This document shows, piece by piece, positions 24,747 through 34,278 of a stretch of DNA of 64,000 bases. Position numbers and translations under genes: made by a program. Each line of letters opens with the position of its first letter. Within the stretch, counting starts at the first letter, position 1. The notes beneath the pieces are model-generated. The model saw only the letters and a program-made list of their open reading frames with translations. It made no database searches and was not told where the DNA came from. The DNA is from Ureibacillus endophyticus. GTDB lineage: Bacteria; Bacillota; Bacilli; Bacillales_A; Planococcaceae. The DNA is taken from the NCBI RefSeq assembly GCF_003628435.1, contig NZ_RBZN01000013.1, positions 1-64,000 of the forward strand, given 5' to 3'.

Positions 24747-24913
24747 AAAAACTTGAGCAAAAACGTCAAATGATGATTGAATCAGGAATGGTAAATGGAC
24801 TTCAAAACCCAAAAACAATTCGTTTAAGTAAACAATTGGATCAGCTTATGAATCAATTTGAAGGTCAAACTAATAAAAAAGAAAATGAACAATCAGATAA
24901 CCTATTACAATAG
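24728..24913 (+). CDS. Spo0E-family aspartyl-phosphate phosphatase
   Basis: A 61-residue helical protein of the Spo0E family, whose members dephosphorylate Spo0A~P and so delay sporulation. The signature SQELD-type motif reads SKQLDQLMNQF (about 38-48), preceded by the first helix LLKKLEQKRQMMIESG. The polar C-terminal tail is variable, as usual. GTG start after TAGGAGGGG. A Spo0A box upstream would close a feedback loop, inferred from sequence only. Confidence 0.88.
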   Translation: MDKNLLKKLEQKRQMMIESGMVNGLQNPKTIRLSKQLDQLMNQFEGQTNKKENEQSDNLLQ

Positions 24914-25081
24914 ATCATATATTTCAGAAGGTTTGTTTAAGCAAAGGTAAAAAGTCTTTTAATATCCAAACGTCATTATCGATAAAAATTCAAAATAAAA
25001 AATTTAAAAATTTTGTTTTATTTTTTAATTAAAATGGACATATTAGATTTGAACACAGCAACATTCTCATTTCCCCCTTTT

Positions 25082-25116
25082 AGAGCAGAACTTAACGTTT
25101 CTGCTCTCTTTTTTTT
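25082..25116 (+). terminator. Terminator upstream of ykwC
   Basis: AGAGCAGAA (25082-25090) pairs with TTCTGCTCT (25099-25107), followed by CTTTTTTTT. The rest of 24914-25228 is AT-rich and shows no gene; this hairpin most likely ends the Spo0E-like transcript. Confidence 0.85.
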
Positions 25117-25228
25117 GCGAAAAATAATTACTTTATAAAAAAGTGTAATAATTCCAATTATTTATCTACATTTTTCCTGCTGTTTGTTAAACTACAAGTA
25201 AGCCGAAAATATTATTGAAGGAGAGATA

Positions 25229-26104
25229 ATGATGAGTGAACAGAAAAAAATTGCCTTTATTGGGACAGGCGTTATGGGTTCAAGTATTGTAAAACATTTA
25301 ATTCATGCTAATTATGATGTTTCGATATATACACGTACAAAATCGAAAGCACAAAGTTTAATAGAATTAGGAGCAAAGTGGGCTAGAACACCAAAGGAAG
25401 CTTCTGAAAATGCAGACGTTATTTTTACAATGGTTGGCTTCCCGAAAGATGTTGAAGAGGTTTATTGCAATCAAGATGGCATCTTTCAATCAGCTAAAAG
25501 TGGTTCCATCGTTATTGATATGACAACTTCAGAACCATCTTTAGCGAAAAAACTTTATGAATTAGCAAAAGAAAAGGGAATATCTAGCTTAGATGCTCCA
25601 GTATCTGGTGGGGACGTTGGTGCACAAAATGGTACGCTTTCCATTATGGTTGGTGGTGATAAAGAAGCATTTGAAGAAGTATTACCGATTCTACAAATCT
25701 TTGGAAAGAATATAGTATACCAAGGGGAGGCTGGTTCTGGTCAACATACGAAAATGTGCAATCAAATCTTAATCTCAACAAATATGATTGGCGTTTGTGA
25801 AGCTATTAGTTATGGTATTAAAGCTGGGTTAGACATTGAGAAGGTGTTTCAATCCATTTCTACTGGGGCGGCTGGTTCATGGTCCCTTAGCAATTTAGGA
25901 CCGAGAATGGTAAAAGGTGATTTAGAACCGGGTTTTTATATTAAACATTTTATAAAAGATATGCGTATTGCTATTGATGAAGCAGAAAGAATGAATTTAA
26001 ATTTACCGGGTTTAAAATTGTCGAAAGAACTTTATAATCAGCTACTAGAAAATGGTTTTGGAGAAAAAGGAACTCAAGCTTTAATTAAATATTATGTTGA
26101 GTAA
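25229..26104 (+). CDS. ykwC: Beta-hydroxyacid dehydrogenase YkwC (3-hydroxyisobutyrate dehydrogenase family)
   Basis: NAD(P)-dependent dehydrogenase of 291 residues. Rossmann loop KIAFIGTGVMGSSIVKHL at the N-terminus, the substrate-binding DAPVSGGDVGAQNGTLSIMV (about 124-143), and the catalytic Lys in GSGQHTKMCNQILIS (about 172-186). The C-terminal helical domain is complete. ATGATG start after GGAGAG; either Met is possible. Substrate is probably a short beta-hydroxyacid such as 3-hydroxyisobutyrate or tartronate semialdehyde. Confidence 0.92.
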   Translation: MMSEQKKIAFIGTGVMGSSIVKHLIHANYDVSIYTRTKSKAQSLIELGAKWARTPKEASENADVIFTMVGFPKDVEEVYCNQDGIFQSAKSGSIVIDMTTSEPSLAKKLYELAKEKGISSLDAPVSGGDVGAQNGTLSIMVGGDKEAFEEVLPILQIFGKNIVYQGEAGSGQHTKMCNQILISTNMIGVCEAISYGIKAGLDIEKVFQSISTGAAGSWSLSNLGPRMVKGDLEPGFYIKHFIKDMRIAIDEAERMNLNLPGLKLSKELYNQLLENGFGEKGTQALIKYYVE

Positions 26105-26148
26105 GGTAGGCGGCATGGTAGTGAGAATCTAAATTTAGGGGAGATACA

Positions 26149-27474
26149 ATGGGTAAACATTTGAGCCGTAAGATCCCTGGACAAAGAAGCCAACTCGCTT
26201 TATATATGTCTTTGCCGATTCTTTCCTGGGCATTTTATGATTTTGCCAATACGATTTTTTCTTCAAATATAAACACGGTGTTTTTTCCTTTTTATATGGA
26301 TGAAGTTTTAGGTACGGATGAAGTAAGACAACAAGTTGCTAGTACATTTATTTCCTATGCAAATGCAATTGCTAGTTTCTTTTTAGTTGTTTTCTCACCG
26401 TTATTTGGGGTTTGGATAGATAATACTGGATATAAAAAGCGTTTTATAGTTTGGTTTGCTTCCATCTCAATTCTATTTACATTTATGATGGGGATTTTTG
26501 CGAGCCTCAATTTAAATACCAATATTTCGGGTGTACCTTTAAGTTTATTTTTAGTGGTCATTAGTTTCGTCATAGCAAAATTTTTCTTTAATTCGAGTTT
26601 AGTATTTTACGATTCCATGATGGGGGACTTAGGAACAAAAGAGGAAATGCCCCTCATATCTGGTTTTGGTGTTGCAGTAGGTTATTTAGGTACAATATTT
26701 GGTCTACTTGTGTATCTAATGGTTAGTGATGGAAATTTCCATCGTGCTTTTATACCAACAGCTATTATGTATTTACTATTTTCATTGCCCTTATTTTTCT
26801 TTATAAAAGATCGTCCAATTCCAAAAGAAAATAGGAAATCGATTAAGTTTATAGATGGTTATAAGGAAATCGTTAACACTTTTAAAGAAATGAAAAAGTA
26901 TAAGGCAATTTTCACCTTTATGATTGCGTATTTTTTCTTAAATGATGCTATTGCTACAACCATTGCTATGATGGCTGTTTATGCTACAGCAATTGTAGGA
27001 TTTTCATCCGGGCAATTTATTATTTTATATTTAGTTAGTACGATTTCAACTGTTATTGGCTCATTAGCTTTTGGCTATATTACAAAAGCAATTGGCTCAA
27101 AACGTGCAGTATCAATTGTTTCCCTTCTAATGATTGTAGCATTAATTTTTGCAGTCTTTGCAACTGCTCAATGGATGTTTTGGATTGCGGGTAGTATGTT
27201 TGGTATTTCCCTTGGTTCCATGTGGGTTACTTCTCGAACGCTTATTATCGAATTATCACCTGAAGAGAAACGAGGTCAATTTTTTGGCTTATTTGCTTTC
27301 TCAGGAAAAGTATCCTCCATCATTGGACCGGCAATTTATGGAACTGTGACACTTTTGTTAAAAGATTATGGCACTTTAGCGAGCCGAGTTGCCTTAGGTT
27401 CACTGATAATCCTTACAATTATTGGACTTCTTGTACATCTACAAGTTAAACCTGAAACCCAAAATCGCTTATAG
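26149..27474 (+). CDS. MFS transporter, UMF1/Atg22-like (YxiO type)
   Basis: Integral membrane protein of 441 residues with 12 predicted helices. The N-terminus SWAFYDFANTIFSSNINTVF is the hallmark of the UMF1 (Atg22-like) MFS branch, in which the first helix carries a D-F-A-N motif. Loop GVWIDNTGYKKRF matches the MFS loop 2-3 signature. Yeast relatives export amino acids; the bacterial substrates are unknown. ATG after TAGGGGAG. Confidence 0.88.
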   Translation: MGKHLSRKIPGQRSQLALYMSLPILSWAFYDFANTIFSSNINTVFFPFYMDEVLGTDEVRQQVASTFISYANAIASFFLVVFSPLFGVWIDNTGYKKRFIVWFASISILFTFMMGIFASLNLNTNISGVPLSLFLVVISFVIAKFFFNSSLVFYDSMMGDLGTKEEMPLISGFGVAVGYLGTIFGLLVYLMVSDGNFHRAFIPTAIMYLLFSLPLFFFIKDRPIPKENRKSIKFIDGYKEIVNTFKEMKKYKAIFTFMIAYFFLNDAIATTIAMMAVYATAIVGFSSGQFIILYLVSTISTVIGSLAFGYITKAIGSKRAVSIVSLLMIVALIFAVFATAQWMFWIAGSMFGISLGSMWVTSRTLIIELSPEEKRGQFFGLFAFSGKVSSIIGPAIYGTVTLLLKDYGTLASRVALGSLIILTIIGLLVHLQVKPETQNRL

Positions 27475-27549
27475 GAGAAAAGACTTCCCTATGATACAAT
27501 CTAATTAGATTACTAGATACAGTAAGAATAGGGAAGGAGCGCCAAAACT

Positions 27550-28452
27550 ATGGAACAAAAAGGGATTTTACTTGAAAGTGGTACAAATGAACTTGAAATA
27601 GTTGAATTTGAAGTGGCGAGTAATAAATTTGGAATTAATGTTATTAAAGTAAAAGAAATCATTCAACCAATTCCAGTTACATTTATCCCTCATGCACATC
27701 CACACGTTGAAGGGATTGTGCAGTTACGTGGAGAGGTATTACCTGTAGTTGATATGTTAAAAGTACTAGGCATTCCACATGCTCAATATAACGTTCAACA
27801 AAAGTACATTGTTGCAGAGTTTAATAAGCAAAAAGTGGTTTTCCATGTTGACAATGTAACGCAAATTCACCGAATCTCTTGGGATGATATTGAAAAACCA
27901 TCAGATATGTATCAAGGAGGTTCTTCACAAGTAATTGGTGTAATTAAACAAAATAACTCGATGATTTTACTATTAGACTTTGAAAAAATTATGGTAGATA
28001 TTAATCCGGATTCTGGTATTAGCATGGAGTCGGTTAAAAAACTTGGGAAACGTGAACGATCTGAAAAGAAAATTGTTTGTGCAGAAGACTCGCCATTATT
28101 GCGCAAACTTATTCATGACACATTGACTGAAGCAGGTTATGTTAACCTTGAATTCTTTGAAAATGGACGCGATGCATTAGATTATTTAGAAGGTTTATTA
28201 AATACCGGAAAACCAATTGAAGATCAAGTACAACTAGTTATTACGGATATTGAGATGCCAAAAATGGATGGCCACCATTTAACGAAAAAAATCAAATCTA
28301 ACCCTGCATTAGAGAAATTACCAGTTATTATTTTCTCAAGTCTAATTACAGATGACCTGCGTCATAAAGGCGAGGAAGTAGGGGCAGAGGACCAAATTAG
28401 TAAGCCAGAAATTGCCGAGTTAATTCTAAAAGCAGATGAACTGATTTTATAA
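27550..28452 (+). CDS. cheV: Chemotaxis coupling protein CheV
   Basis: CheW-receiver fusion of 300 residues. The CheW domain (about 15-150, EFEVASNKFGINVIKVKEII and HVEGIVQLRGEVLPVVDM) links receptors to CheA. The receiver domain (about 175-300) has the acidic pair in CAEDSPLL, the phosphoacceptor Asp in VITDIEMPKMDG, and the conserved Lys in SKPEIAE. Phosphorylated CheV aids adaptation. ATG after GGAAGGAGCG. No other chemotaxis gene is in the window. Confidence 0.95.
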   Translation: MEQKGILLESGTNELEIVEFEVASNKFGINVIKVKEIIQPIPVTFIPHAHPHVEGIVQLRGEVLPVVDMLKVLGIPHAQYNVQQKYIVAEFNKQKVVFHVDNVTQIHRISWDDIEKPSDMYQGGSSQVIGVIKQNNSMILLLDFEKIMVDINPDSGISMESVKKLGKRERSEKKIVCAEDSPLLRKLIHDTLTEAGYVNLEFFENGRDALDYLEGLLNTGKPIEDQVQLVITDIEMPKMDGHHLTKKIKSNPALEKLPVIIFSSLITDDLRHKGEEVGAEDQISKPEIAELILKADELIL

Positions 28453-28494
28453 CTTGTGTGCATTGGTATCCTAAATTTTATAAATTTTAACTTA

Positions 28495-28531
28495 AGGTCG
28501 GATACCCCTTTGGCAATCCGATCTTTTTTAT
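28495..28531 (+). terminator. Terminator after cheV
   Basis: AGGTCGGAT (28495-28503) pairs with ATCCGATCT (28516-28524, one G-U), followed by TTTTTTA. Confidence 0.8.
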
Positions 28532-28670
28532 TGATCAGGTAGGAAAAGGTATACTTAGTTTCCTTACAAATATTGCATAATTCCGGATTCATTTAACCAT
28601 TCTTTACTTATAGATAGGGTTCAATATTATTGGTACCCCGAATAAATATAAAAAGAGAGTAGGGATCCCA

Positions 28671-30215
28671 ACGGAACAGTTAAAAATAGCGATAATAGAT
28701 ATCGGATCAAATACAATTCGTCTCGTACTTTATAAATACAATCCTAAAGAAGGGCTTAATGAATTTGGAAATATAAAAACTGTTGCAAGGTTAAGAACAT
28801 ATATTAATCCTAATGGAGAAATGTCAGAACAGGGCATAAATATTTTATTGGAAACATTAAAATCATATAAAAAGATTTTAGATGATTATGAAGTATCGGA
28901 TATTTATGCTGCTGCAACTGCTGCTGTTCGACAAGCAACCAATAATACAGAAATTATTGATCGAATGAAAAAAGAGACTGGGATTACCATTAACTTGTTA
29001 AGTGAAGAACAAGAAGCTTTTTTTGGATTTTTAGCAGTAGCTCATTCGATGGATACGCCATCAGCGGTAACAATTGATATTGGTGGTGGTTCTACTGAAA
29101 TAACACTATTCGAAAATAAAACATTACAAAAATCAATAAGTTTTCCATTTGGTACCGTATCCCTTAAGCAAAAATTTGTTTCGGGCGATATTATAAATGA
29201 CGAAGAAAAAAAATTATTACGTCAATATATAAAAAAGCAATTTGACAAATTAAATTGGATTAAAGATGTAAAATTACCGGTGATTGCGATTGGTGGAAGT
29301 GCCCGTAATCTAGCTCAAGTACATCAACATACAATAGACTATCCAATTTCAGGAATACATCAATATGAAATGAAATTTGATGATTTAGAAGTATTAAATA
29401 CATTTTTAAGTAGAATGTCATTTGATCAGTTAAAACAACTAGACGGGCTTTCAACGGATCGAGCAGATATTATCGAAATTGCATTAGAGGTATTTAGAAC
29501 ATTAATGGGTGTGGTTGGAGCCAAGAAGTTTCAAATTAGTAAAAAGGGGTTACGAGAAGGGCTTATTATTCATCGTGTACTACAGAGTGATCCAAATAGC
29601 TTCAATAAGTTTAATGTTTTTGAAGAAAATGCAAAAAGAATAATGTACCAGTATGGTCGGTTTGAAGATGAATGTCTAATGTTAACTTCTTCTACAGAAC
29701 AGTTATATTTGGAATGTTGCAAATTGAACCTTTTCACATTCAATGAAAAGCATCTAAGTTTACTAAAAAAAGCTGCACAAGTCTTTTCAATTGGGGAATA
29801 TATAGAAAATGATTCATCTAATCAACACACGTTCTATCTATTAGCGAATCAATCCATTGCAGGGATGAGTCATAGAGATCGTGTTAAATTAGCATTGTTA
29901 GCCTCTTATAAAAATAAAGACTATTTCCGCCGTTTCTCAGCTCCGTTTTTAAATTGGTTTAATCGTGATGAACTTAAAGTTTTGAGAGAATATGGGGCGT
30001 TGTTAAAATTTGTCTATTCATTAAATGTTTCAAAGCGAAACTTAGTAAAATCAATTCATTTAGAGCTAATCAACGATACAGTTCATATTAACATTGTAGC
30101 AAGTAAACATCCTATGGCGGAAATCTACCAATCTGAACGTCAAAAAAAACATATTGAACGTGTATTCAAAAAGCCTGTAATAATTCAATTTTTAAAAGAG
30201 GGTGAAATGGGATGA
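28671..30215 (+). CDS. ppx: Exopolyphosphatase Ppx/GppA, apparent ACG start
   Basis: Removes terminal phosphate from polyphosphate, or acts on pppGpp. The ASKHA motifs are KIAIIDIGSNTIRLVLY (phosphate-1) and VTIDIGGGSTEITLF (phosphate-2), followed by an HD-like helical C-domain (AGMSHRDRVKLALLASY). The reading frame is open from a TAG at 28611 but has no ATG, GTG or TTG before the internal ATG at 28821, which would delete phosphate-1. ACG 28671 is best placed, six bases after AGTAGGG, and gives 514 residues. Its stop overlaps the ppk ATG by four bases. Identity is firm; the start is not. Confidence 0.85.
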   Translation, partial: TEQLKIAIIDIGSNTIRLVLYKYNPKEGLNEFGNIKTVARLRTYINPNGEMSEQGINILLETLKSYKKILDDYEVSDIYAAATAAVRQATNNTEIIDRMKKETGITINLLSEEQEAFFGFLAVAHSMDTPSAVTIDIGGGSTEITLFENKTLQKSISFPFGTVSLKQKFVSGDIINDEEKKLLRQYIKKQFDKLNWIKDVKLPVIAIGGSARNLAQVHQHTIDYPISGIHQYEMKFDDLEVLNTFLSRMSFDQLKQLDGLSTDRADIIEIALEVFRTLMGVVGAKKFQISKKGLREGLIIHRVLQSDPNSFNKFNVFEENAKRIMYQYGRFEDECLMLTSSTEQLYLECCKLNLFTFNEKHLSLLKKAAQVFSIGEYIENDSSNQHTFYLLANQSIAGMSHRDRVKLALLASYKNKDYFRRFSAPFLNWFNRDELKVLREYGALLKFVYSLNVSKRNLVKSIHLELINDTVHINIVASKHPMAEIYQSERQKKHIERVFKKPVIIQFLKEGEMG

Positions 30216-32371
30216 CTACAGAAATACAGAGAGATTCTCAAGGGGAAAGGGAAAATGGAACAGTTACCACTTATGAGCAATTAATGCAAGAAATTGCTAA
30301 GCCAGAATATTATAATAACCGTGAATTAAGCTGGTTAGCATTTAATGAACGAGTGTTAGAAGAGGCTGAAGATCTAGAAAATCCTTTACTTGAAAGATTA
30401 AAGTTCCTAGCCATTTTTAGTTCAAACTTGGATGAATTTTTTATGGTACGTGTTGCAGGTTTACAAGATCAAGTACGTGCAGGTTTTAATAAACCAGAAA
30501 ATAAATCGGGTTTAACACCAAAAGAACAATTAACGAAAATAGCTGAGCGAACTCAATCTTTAGTAAGAAGACAAATGGAATTATTTCGTCATTTAGTTTA
30601 TGAATTATTGCCTTTAGAAAACGTGAGAATTAAGGATTTTAAATCTTTAGATATTGTTCAAAAAAGGTGCATTGATGAATTCTTTGAAGAAACAATTTTT
30701 CCTGTTCTCACACCTGTTGCTGTGGATGCGTATAGACCGTTCCCAACGTTATTAGGTAGAACGTTAAATTTACTTGTAATGTTAGAAGAAACTAATACAG
30801 TAGAACAAAATGAAAAAGTGGCGATTGTACAAGTTCCATCTGTTTTAGAACGATTTATTGAACTGCCAAGTAATGAAGGCGAAAAGGAATTTGTATTATT
30901 GGAGGACGTCATTACAAGTCATATTGATCAATTGTTCTATGGTTATAAAGTAAAATCTACACAAGCTTTCCGTTTAACAAGAAATGCTGATTTAACGATT
31001 CACGAAGAAGGCGCACAAGATTTACTAGTTGAAATTGAAAAAGAGTTGAAGAAACGTAAATGGGGTGTCGGTAGTCGTTTAGAAGTGCGCGATGGCGAAA
31101 TGAGTGACGAAGTTCTGGATTATCTATTAGAAGAATTTGAAATTGAAGAGTCAGATGTATTTAAGATAGATGGTCCGTTAGATCTTACATTTTTATTTGG
31201 GTTTGTAAAGAAAATTTCTGTAGGTCTTGAACATTTAGAATATGAAAGTTTTATACCACAGCGCCCGAAAGATTTAGATTCAGATGAAGATATTTTTGAA
31301 AAAGCGTTAACGCAGGATATATTCTTCCATCATCCATATGAATCTTTTGAGCCTATTGTTGATTTTATTACAGATGCAGCAACGGATCCTACGGTACTTG
31401 CGATTAAACAAACATTATATCGCGTTAGTGGCAACTCACCAATTATCCATGCATTAAAACAAGCAGCAGAAAATGGGAAACAAGTAACTGTTCTTGTAGA
31501 ATTAAAGGCAAGGTTCGATGAAGAAAATAACGTTCACTGGGCGAAAGAATTAGAACAAGCAGGTTGTTTAGTAATTTATGGCATGAATAATTTAAAAACC
31601 CATTCGAAAATTACATTAGTTGTTAGAAGAAATAATGGAAAAATTGAGCGTTTTGTTCACTTAGGTACGGGGAATTATAATGATGCAACAGCAAAAATTT
31701 ACACGGATATGGGTATTATTACATCTAATAAGGAATTTGGCATCGATGCAACGAATTTCTTTAATTACTTAAGTGGATATACTGAAAAGCCAGTTTTCCA
31801 TCACTTAGTAGTTGCACCGTATGACATCCGTGATGAATTTGTTCGATTAATTGATGAAGAGATTCGAATGCATAAAGAATATGGAAATGGATTTATTCGT
31901 GCAAAAATGAACTCTTTAACGGATAAAGATTTAATGATGAAGCTATATGAAGCCTCAATAAATGGGGTAAAAGTTGAATTATTAATTCGTGGTATCTGTT
32001 GTATCCGACCAGGAATTCCTGGCATAAGTGAAAACATAACTGTGACAAGTATTGTAGGACGTTTTTTAGAACATTCTCGAATTTTTTGGTTCCATCATAA
32101 TGGAGAAAATAAAGTATTTTTATCTTCAGCGGATATGATGACACGTAATATGGTGAAACGAGTTGAAATTTTATTCCCTATTTATTCTGATCAGATAAAG
32201 AAAAGAGTAATGCATATACTTTTAACCGAATTAAATGATACGGCAAAAGCACGTATCCAAAATTCATCTGGTAAGTATCATTATAAAAAAGAGCGTGATA
32301 GTTCAATGAAGTTAAATTCACAGGAATATTTCTTATTAGAAGCGGTGAGTACCGTTGTCGTAGAAGAGTAA
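30212..32371 (+). CDS. ppk: Polyphosphate kinase 1
   Basis: Reversible synthesis of polyphosphate from ATP, 719 residues, full length. N-domain NRELSWLAFNERVLEEA and ipso-domain FSSNLDEFFMVRVAGLQDQV; the catalytic PLD-like domains contain KQTLYRVSGNSPIIHAL, ELKARFDEENNVHWAKELE, the autophosphorylated His in KTHSKITLVVRR, HLGTGNYND and SADMMTRNMVKRVE. It overlaps ppx (ATGA), so synthesis and degradation enzymes are encoded together. Two hairpins follow the stop. Confidence 0.97.
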   Translation: MTTEIQRDSQGERENGTVTTYEQLMQEIAKPEYYNNRELSWLAFNERVLEEAEDLENPLLERLKFLAIFSSNLDEFFMVRVAGLQDQVRAGFNKPENKSGLTPKEQLTKIAERTQSLVRRQMELFRHLVYELLPLENVRIKDFKSLDIVQKRCIDEFFEETIFPVLTPVAVDAYRPFPTLLGRTLNLLVMLEETNTVEQNEKVAIVQVPSVLERFIELPSNEGEKEFVLLEDVITSHIDQLFYGYKVKSTQAFRLTRNADLTIHEEGAQDLLVEIEKELKKRKWGVGSRLEVRDGEMSDEVLDYLLEEFEIEESDVFKIDGPLDLTFLFGFVKKISVGLEHLEYESFIPQRPKDLDSDEDIFEKALTQDIFFHHPYESFEPIVDFITDAATDPTVLAIKQTLYRVSGNSPIIHALKQAAENGKQVTVLVELKARFDEENNVHWAKELEQAGCLVIYGMNNLKTHSKITLVVRRNNGKIERFVHLGTGNYNDATAKIYTDMGIITSNKEFGIDATNFFNYLSGYTEKPVFHHLVVAPYDIRDEFVRLIDEEIRMHKEYGNGFIRAKMNSLTDKDLMMKLYEASINGVKVELLIRGICCIRPGIPGISENITVTSIVGRFLEHSRIFWFHHNGENKVFLSSADMMTRNMVKRVEILFPIYSDQIKKRVMHILLTELNDTAKARIQNSSGKYHYKKERDSSMKLNSQEYFLLEAVSTVVVEE

Positions 32372-32400
32372 ATCGTTTATGATTTACGAAGGATAGTGTG

Positions 32401-32514
32401 GGAGGCGTCTGAAAAGTCATTGCGGGACGACTCCTACAAAAGTAATTTTTTCTAGGAGATATTTACCAAGTAGGGGAGAGGGTGTCCAAATAGTTTTGAC
32501 TTTTTGGAACCCCC
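32401..32514. terminator. Two hairpins after ppk
   Basis: GGAGGCGTC/GACGACTCC (about 32401-32430) and GGGTGTCCAAA/TTTTTGGAACCCC (about 32479-32513) form stems. Neither has a long T run, so terminator function is only probable. Sequences of this kind recur as intergenic elements in Bacillaceae. Confidence 0.45.
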
Positions 32515-32552
32515 AATACTAGCTTATGTAAGTAATATAATGGGGGATAAAA

Positions 32553-34205
32553 ATGATAAACTTTCCGATTGTGGAAATTGAAGAATATTTACATGAGATT
32601 ATAAAACTAAACCCTTTTGAAGCAGTTGTCATATTAAAACAAAAACAGGCACAAAAAGCATTTTCTGTTGAAATGATTAATTCAAAAGCATCAAATTTAT
32701 CTCCCACTGCTTTTATAAAAGGGATGGATGCCAGACAATTTTTTCAATTGTTAGATTGGGAGCAGTTTTCTGAAATCATACAAAATCCAACTGGAGAAAT
32801 CCAATACATATCAATTGATAATTTAAAAATGCTATCGATTTATGTTCAACCGATAGCGCATAAAGAAGATATTTATTATGCATTGATAATCAAAAAAGTT
32901 TTACATAACAATAGCCCATTTAGTTTAGTGTCTTTTCAAGATGTAACAACTGGGTTATTAAATCGACGTGCACTTAATGCTAGATGGTCTGAACAATATC
33001 GAGAATATAAAGACGATAAGAATATTGCTTTAATATTAATTGACTTAGATCGCTTTAAAAAATTTAATGAATCCCTGGGTAAACAAAAAGCAGATAATAT
33101 GTTAAAACAAATCAGTGAACGTTTTAGTGAGTTGCAAAATGAAAACTATGAATTATTCCATTATAACGGTGATGAATTCCTTTTCCTCGTTCGGTATTAT
33201 TTACGAGAAGAACTTGATTTATTAGGAAACCTAATTTTGGAAAAATTAAAAGATCCATTTATGATTGATGGACAAGAGTATTTTGTAACATGTTCAATTG
33301 GTATTTCAACAATTTTATCTGACCAAGGTAGAGATTTAGAAACACTTCTATTACAAGCTGAACAAGCTTTATTTTATGTAAAAAAACATGGCCGATCCCA
33401 TTATCGATTTTATCGTGAGGAAATGAGTCATACATTCCAAAATGTAGTGTTAATGGAAGCTCATTTACGTAGGGCAATAGAATTTAACGAAATGAGTATT
33501 CATTTACAACCACAAATCGATTTTGAAACAAATGAAATTGACAGTTTTGAGGCATTAATTCGATGGAATAATCCGAAATTTGGTTTTGTACCACCTTCGC
33601 AATTTATTCCAATTGCAGAGTCTTCAGGATTAATTATACAAATTGGGGATTGGGTATTAGAGCAAGTATGTAAATACCAGCAACAATGGCGTGAAAAAGG
33701 ATACAGACCTGTCCGAATTGCTGTGAATATTTCTCTTAAACAATTTAAACAGGAAGGCTTTGCAGAAAAAATTAAACAAATTTTAAACAAGTATGATGTG
33801 AATCCGAAGTTTATTGAGCTGGAAATTACAGAAAGCTCTATGGAAAATGCCGAGGAAACACAAGCAATTTTAAGAAGTTTGAAAGAATTAGGAGTTTACG
33901 TATCTGTGGATGATTTTGGAACAGGATACTCATCGTTGAGTTATTTAAAAAAATATCCCATTGATATTATTAAAATCGACCAATCGTTTATTGCTGATTT
34001 AAATAAAGATGAGAAAAATGAAGCAATTGTGAAAGCGATTATAGCACTCTCTGAAAATCTCGGAATGGATGTAATAGCTGAAGGTGTGGAAGAGAAGTCC
34101 CAGGAACTCTTCTTAAAACAACACCGCTGTAAAAAAGGTCAAGGTTACTTATATAATAAACCACTCCCGGTACAAGACATAATTGAACAATATTTAGTGA
34201 AGTAA
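32553..34205 (+). CDS. Cyclic-di-GMP phosphodiesterase with degenerate GGDEF (PAS-GGDEF-EAL)
   Basis: A 550-residue cytosolic signalling protein with no membrane helix. A PAS-like N-terminus (about 1-125) is followed by a diguanylate cyclase domain (DVTTGLLNRRALNARW to about 290) whose signature reads NGDEF instead of GGDEF, suggesting weak or no cyclase activity. The EAL domain (about 300-545) looks active: FEALIRWNNP, ELEITESSME, VDDFGTGYSSLSYLK, IDQSFIADL and VIAEGVEE. Net c-di-GMP hydrolysis is inferred. ATG after GGGGGAT. Confidence 0.92.
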   Translation: MINFPIVEIEEYLHEIIKLNPFEAVVILKQKQAQKAFSVEMINSKASNLSPTAFIKGMDARQFFQLLDWEQFSEIIQNPTGEIQYISIDNLKMLSIYVQPIAHKEDIYYALIIKKVLHNNSPFSLVSFQDVTTGLLNRRALNARWSEQYREYKDDKNIALILIDLDRFKKFNESLGKQKADNMLKQISERFSELQNENYELFHYNGDEFLFLVRYYLREELDLLGNLILEKLKDPFMIDGQEYFVTCSIGISTILSDQGRDLETLLLQAEQALFYVKKHGRSHYRFYREEMSHTFQNVVLMEAHLRRAIEFNEMSIHLQPQIDFETNEIDSFEALIRWNNPKFGFVPPSQFIPIAESSGLIIQIGDWVLEQVCKYQQQWREKGYRPVRIAVNISLKQFKQEGFAEKIKQILNKYDVNPKFIELEITESSMENAEETQAILRSLKELGVYVSVDDFGTGYSSLSYLKKYPIDIIKIDQSFIADLNKDEKNEAIVKAIIALSENLGMDVIAEGVEEKSQELFLKQHRCKKGQGYLYNKPLPVQDIIEQYLVK

Positions 34206-34227
34206 CATCAGGCTGGGACAAAACTAG

Positions 34228-34266
34228 AAAGACACCATTTTTCTAACGTGAAAATGGTGTCTTTTT
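34228..34266 (+). terminator. Terminator after the EAL protein gene
   Basis: AAAGACACCATTTT pairs with AAAATGGTGTCTTT, followed by TTGAT. The preceding CAGGCTGGGACAAAACT is a common Firmicutes pre-terminator phrase. Confidence 0.9.
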
Positions 34267-34278
34267 GATATGAAGGAC

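Noticed and set aside
28821-30215. ppx starting at the internal ATG 28821
   Set aside because: This would remove the conserved DIGSNTIRL motif that lies in frame just upstream; no ribosome binding site precedes the ATG.
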